Below are positions 60,567 to 64,000 of a stretch of DNA of 64,000 nucleotides, one piece after another. A program made the translations under genes and the position numbers. This DNA is from CAYYFX01 sp964571855. Its GTDB lineage: Bacteria > ARS69. The notes below the pieces were generated by a model. That model searched no databases, was not told where the DNA came from, and was given only the letters and a program-made list of their open reading frames with translations. Each line of letters begins with the position of its first letter. The first letter of the stretch is position 1. The DNA is taken from NCBI GenBank assembly GCA_964571855.1, contig CAZNDO010000012.1:1-64000 (forward strand), in the 5' to 3' direction.

Positions 60567-62447
60567 GTGGAGGCCGCGGCCGTCCGGTCCCGCCGGCTGC
60601 ACGCGCTGGCCCTCCTCGTCCTGGCGCTCCTCGTGGCCGGGCTGTACGCGCGCACGCTGGACGATCCCTTCCACTTCGACGATCCCGGCGAGCTCACGTC
60701 CACCGTGCGGCAGGCGGCGCCGCGCGTGGCGACGGACCACTACCGCGGCATCGTCGTGCTCTGGCTGTGGGCGTGGAACCACCGGCTCGGCGGGGAGGAC
60801 CCGGCCGTGTACCACGCCACGAACGTGGCGCTGCACGCCGGGGCCGTCGCGTGCCTGTACTGGCTGGCGTGGCTCGTGCTGCCGGCGGGCCGCGCGCGGC
60901 GCGGCGCGGCATTCGCCGCCGCGGCCGTGTTCGCCGCGCATCCGCTCGCCACGCAGTCCGTGGCGTACATCACGCAGCGCTCCACCTCCGCCGCGGCGCT
61001 GCTCTTCCTCCTGGCGCTGGCCGGGTGGATCGCGGGGCGCCGCGCGCGCGGTCCCGCGCGATGGGCGTGCTTCGGCCTCGCCCTGGTCGCGCACGGCCTG
61101 GGACTGTGGACCAAGCACGTGGGCGTCCTCGTGCCGGTGGCGGTGCTGCTGTACGAGCTCCTCTTCGAGGTGCCGCCGCGCCGCCGCGCGCTGGCCCTGC
61201 TCGTCCCCTTCGTGCTCCTCTCCGCACTCCGCGCCGCGCAGTACGTGCCGCGCCTGGAGCGCACGGCGCCGCAGTTCCGTACCGCGGAGGAGGCGCGCAT
61301 CCTGCCGCGGCTGCCGCGCACGGTGTACGCACTGTCGCAGCCGCGCTCGGTGCTCGCGTACGCGCGGCTCTTCGTGTGGCCGCGCGGCCAGAACCTCGAC
61401 GCGGACTACGTCCCCGTGCGCTCGCCGGCGGACCCGGCGGCGTGGGCGCCCGCGCTCGTGCTGGTCGCCGGCGCGGCCGCCGCATGGCGCGTGCGCCGCC
61501 GGCAGCCCGCGGTCACGCTCGGTGCCGGCGTGTTCCTCCTGGCGCTCGTGCCCACGTCCACCGTCATCCCCAGCCCGGACGTGTTCTTCGAGCACCGCGC
61601 GTACCTGCCCATGGCGGGTCTCTGCCTCGCGCTCGGCGCGGGCGTCGCGGCGGGTGCGCGGGCCCGGCCGCGAGCGGCCGCGCTCGCGGTCGCCGCGGTC
61701 CTGCTCGCGCTGTCGGCGGCCACGGTGCGCCGCCTCGCCGTCTGGGACTCGGACCTCGCGCTGTGGGAGGACGCCGTGCGGAAGTCCCCCGCGAAGGCGC
61801 GTCCGCACATCAACTACGCGCTGGCGCTGCAATCCGCCGGCCGGCTGGAGGAAGCCGAGGCGCACTACCGGCGCGGCCTCGCGCTGCGGCCCGACTATCC
61901 CTTCGCGTTGAACAACCTGGCGAACGTGCTCCGCCGGACGGGCCGGCCGGACGAGGCGCAGCGCCTGCTGGAGCGGTCCATCGAGTTCCGCCCCGGCTAC
62001 GTGAGCCCGCGGCTCAACCTGGGCAACCTCGCGATGGACCGCGGCGATCCCGCCGCCGCCGAGGCGTGGTACCGGAGAGCGATCGAACTGGCCCCGACCG
62101 TGAGCGAAGCGCACTACAACCTGGCGAAGGCGCTCGAGCGGCAAGGGAGGCTCGACGACGCGATCGTCGCGTTCGCGCGCGCCGCGGAGCTGCGGCCGCG
62201 CGAGGCGCTGTATGCGAACGATCTCGGCTGCGCGCGGCTCGCGGCGGGGGATGTCGCTGCCGCGGAAGCCGATCTGTTGCGGGCGATCGGGCTGCGGCCG
62301 GACTGGGAGGCGCCCTGGTACAACCTGGGTCTCGTGCGGAAGGCGGCCGGCCGCCCCGACGAGGCGCGCGCGGCGTTCGATCGGGCCCTCTCGCTCGCGC
62401 CGGACCTGGCCCCGGCGCGGGAGCAGCGCGAGGCGCTGCATCCGTAG
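60567..62447 (+). CDS. TMTC-like membrane glycosyltransferase with TPR domain
   Basis: A 626-aa membrane protein. About eleven hydrophobic segments over residues 10-400 include FHFDDPGELTSTVRQAAP near the N-terminus (acidic DD in the first outer loop, as in GT-C glycosyltransferases) and FAAHPLATQSVAYITQRSTSAAALLFLLAL, a stretch characteristic of the TMTC/PMT-related family. The C-terminal ~210 residues form about six TPRs (INYALALQSAGRLEEAEAHYRRGLALRPDYPFALNNLANVL...). It could O-glycosylate exported proteins, perhaps its beta-helix neighbours (inferred). GTG start, one base after the preceding gene; ribosome site poor. Confidence 0.75.
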   Translation: MEAAAVRSRRLHALALLVLALLVAGLYARTLDDPFHFDDPGELTSTVRQAAPRVATDHYRGIVVLWLWAWNHRLGGEDPAVYHATNVALHAGAVACLYWLAWLVLPAGRARRGAAFAAAAVFAAHPLATQSVAYITQRSTSAAALLFLLALAGWIAGRRARGPARWACFGLALVAHGLGLWTKHVGVLVPVAVLLYELLFEVPPRRRALALLVPFVLLSALRAAQYVPRLERTAPQFRTAEEARILPRLPRTVYALSQPRSVLAYARLFVWPRGQNLDADYVPVRSPADPAAWAPALVLVAGAAAAWRVRRRQPAVTLGAGVFLLALVPTSTVIPSPDVFFEHRAYLPMAGLCLALGAGVAAGARARPRAAALAVAAVLLALSAATVRRLAVWDSDLALWEDAVRKSPAKARPHINYALALQSAGRLEEAEAHYRRGLALRPDYPFALNNLANVLRRTGRPDEAQRLLERSIEFRPGYVSPRLNLGNLAMDRGDPAAAEAWYRRAIELAPTVSEAHYNLAKALERQGRLDDAIVAFARAAELRPREALYANDLGCARLAAGDVAAAEADLLRAIGLRPDWEAPWYNLGLVRKAAGRPDEARAAFDRALSLAPDLAPAREQREALHP

Positions 62448-62501
62448 GAGCGCCGGCGCCGGAAGCGGCACCGGACGCTGCCGCACGCACGCCGCCGGGA
62501 G

Positions 62502-63818
62502 CTAGTGCACGCCGCGCTCGAGATAGGACGTCCACTCGAAGCCCGGGCTGTTCACCGGATCGTGGCACACCGTGCAGCGCTTCGGATTCGCCTTCAGCGG
62601 TCCCGGCGACGCGACGTGCGCCGCGCCCGGACCGTGGCACTCCTCGCACTGCACGTTCAGCCGCGCGGGGTCCATCGAGTCCGCGTCCAGGTAGAACTTG
62701 TCCTTCGCGCCCGTCGTGTGGCAGCCGATGCACCGGGCGTTGTTCCAGTCGTCCGTGACGGCGAGCGTCTCGAACGCGTGCGCGTGCTTCGTGCGGCTCC
62801 ACGCCTCCCACTCGCTCTCGTGGCACGCGCGGCAGGATTCCGCGCCCGCGTACTCGCCGTCCGGCACGGCGTCCGGGAACTCCAGCACCTCCACCTCCGC
62901 GGCGAAGCCGTCGATCACGTCGTCCCGCGGCCCGTCCCGGTGCAGCTCCACGGGGCCGCCGGCGAACCCGGTGATGGCGCCGTCCGGCCCGAGCGTGAGG
63001 CGCAGCACGCCGAAGTGGTCGGACTTCTCGCCGGCGCTGGCGGTGATCACCGCGCCCTCGCGGCGCGGCGTGCCGATCGTGGGGCGGTGGCCCGGGAGAA
63101 CCACGTCCGCACCCAGCGCCTCGGCCAGCCGTTGCGATCCCTCCACGCCCGCGTGCGCCAGCAGCACCACGACGTCCGCGCGCTCCCGCAGCTCCGCCAG
63201 CAGTGGCCGCACCTCGGCCGCGGGGTCGCGCAGCTCGATCCGGTGCCGGCGGATCTCCATCTCCCGCAGGCCGAGCACGTCCCCGGCGGGGGACACGACC
63301 GCCACGAACGCCACGCGCACGCCGCCCCGCTCCACCACGGCGTACGGCTCGAGGATCCGCGCGCCGTCGGCGTCGTACGCGTTCGCGCACAGGAAGGGGA
63401 GGCCGTGCTCGTCCCGCAACCGGCGCAGGAAGTCCGCGCCGAAGGCGAGGTCCGTCTCTCCGGCGGCGAGCGCGTCGTACCCGATGCGGGAGAGCGCCGT
63501 GGTCATGGCCTCGATCTTCAGCTCGCGCAGGCGCGCGGTGGCCTTCTCCGTGGGGGACGCGAACACGTCGCCGGAGGAGCACTTGAAGACCGGCGCGCCT
63601 TCCGCCTCGATCGCCGCGAACTCGGCGGCGCGCCGCGCCAGGCCGCCGGTGTCGCCGCCCTCGCACTCGCACGGCGCGATCTCGGACTGCTCGTCGGAGG
63701 AGTGGAGCAGCACGAACGTGCGCGGCGTGGCGCCGGCGTCGCGCGCCGGCTTCGATCCGGCGCCCGGGAGCACGACGAGCGACATGACCAGGAGAACGGC
63801 GGCAGCACGGGGTGACAT
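62502..63818 (-). CDS. 5'-nucleotidase-like domain fused to a tetraheme cytochrome c
   Basis: A 438-aa exported protein (signal peptide from the ATG at 63818 preceded by GGAGAG). Residues about 30-320 have the metallophosphatase fold of UshA-like enzymes (SSGDVFASP, LLAHAGVEG, LPGHRPT), but the usual GNHEFD reads GETDLAFG and the first motif is SSDEQSEIAPCECEGGDTGGLARRA, so the dinuclear site may be incomplete. The C-terminal ~110 residues contain four heme motifs: CRACH, CIGCH, CEECH, CTVCH. Such fusions are thought to act in periplasmic electron transfer; the substrate is unknown. Confidence 0.8.
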   Translation of the reverse strand: MSPRAAAVLLVMSLVVLPGAGSKPARDAGATPRTFVLLHSSDEQSEIAPCECEGGDTGGLARRAAEFAAIEAEGAPVFKCSSGDVFASPTEKATARLRELKIEAMTTALSRIGYDALAAGETDLAFGADFLRRLRDEHGLPFLCANAYDADGARILEPYAVVERGGVRVAFVAVVSPAGDVLGLREMEIRRHRIELRDPAAEVRPLLAELRERADVVVLLAHAGVEGSQRLAEALGADVVLPGHRPTIGTPRREGAVITASAGEKSDHFGVLRLTLGPDGAITGFAGGPVELHRDGPRDDVIDGFAAEVEVLEFPDAVPDGEYAGAESCRACHESEWEAWSRTKHAHAFETLAVTDDWNNARCIGCHTTGAKDKFYLDADSMDPARLNVQCEECHGPGAAHVASPGPLKANPKRCTVCHDPVNSPGFEWTSYLERGVH

Positions 63819-63930
63819 GCGGAAGCTCTCCGTCAGGAAACGGTCGTCCATCCTACCACGACCCCGCGCGGGTCCTGTGCTAGATTGCGGAGGACACGTT
63901 CGCCCCCACGACAGCGCCGGAGGCAGCCCC

Positions 63931-64000
63931 ATGAACCAACGACGCTTCGGCGAGCCCATCGACGTCCGCTCCTTCCGGCCCGGGCCCGGGTTCGGGAGGA
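63931..64000 (+). CDS. Start of a gene running off the window
   Basis: ATG at 63931 with GCCGGAGG eight bases upstream, opening MNQRRFGEPIDVRSFRPGPG. Only 23 codons are inside the window. The codon use and strong ribosome site support a real gene; the product cannot be named. Confidence 0.5.
   Translation, partial: MNQRRFGEPIDVRSFRPGPGFGR

Overview
The window is high-GC bacterial chromosome with tight gene packing, many 1-4 base gene overlaps and GGAGG-type ribosome sites. Six gene products (one a damaged copy) end in an FlgD-like Ig domain with a GR-VR-L / WDG / G-YF signature, several carry Asp-box propellers, and three beta-helix proteins share a short W-R-K-A-R tail. That combination, with GC-rich DNA, points to an FCB-group lineage such as Candidatus Eisenbacteria or a relative. 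This placement is inference from protein style; no rRNA, tRNA or CRISPR array was recognised.

Layout. 0-11 kb: a tandem tyrosine phenol-lyase-like protein diverges from an Rrf2 regulator whose gene overlaps a clade II-type nitrous oxide reductase operon: rrf2-nosZ-nosB-nosDF-nosY-nosL-coxIII/cytochrome c. Two proteins there are unusual: NosD and NosF are one polypeptide, and the last gene is an oxidase subunit III-like protein with a cytochrome c domain inserted. 11-31 kb: an orphan Phd-type antitoxin overlapping a serine hydrolase, then a block of secreted proteins (Asp-box propellers, beta-helices, FlgD-like tails), a small clan CD-like protein, and an HD-GYP protein coupled to a large helical partner. 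30.5-43 kb: a receptor-type kinase, a deacetylase, a ThrE-like exporter, a PDZ protein with about twelve G-x-D-x-Y repeats, a lipoprotein, a frameshifted secreted-protein pseudogene, a small beta-barrel, a POT transporter and a secreted EEP-fold phosphohydrolase.

43.2-47.7 kb looks like an accessory island. It holds a relic of a RelE tail, three attC-like sites in one orientation (the decayed remains of an integron cassette array), small cassette-type genes read leftward from those sites, a RelBE-like pair behind a near-perfect 36-bp palindrome, a BrnTA pair whose toxin has an in-frame amber codon, and a mer-like operon with its MerR gene first.

48-64 kb returns to chromosome-like content: an OB-fold secreted protein and a CDF metal transporter, a VapBC pair, an AlkD-like glycosylase, a DUF1028 protein, a PQQ sugar dehydrogenase-like protein, a membrane spermidine-synthase-like protein, an ECF sigma factor overlapping a Ser/Thr kinase gene, two tandem beta-helix proteins, a TMTC-like membrane protein with TPRs, and a tetraheme cytochrome fused to a degenerate 5'-nucleotidase-like domain.

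How the parts fit: the nos operon is a complete N2O-respiration module (catalytic enzyme, copper chaperone, ABC maturation system, membrane partner) probably under control of one Rrf2 sensor. The secreted block suggests a dedicated route to the cell surface with at least two C-terminal tail classes. Toxin-antitoxin pairs cluster in and around the integron-like island.
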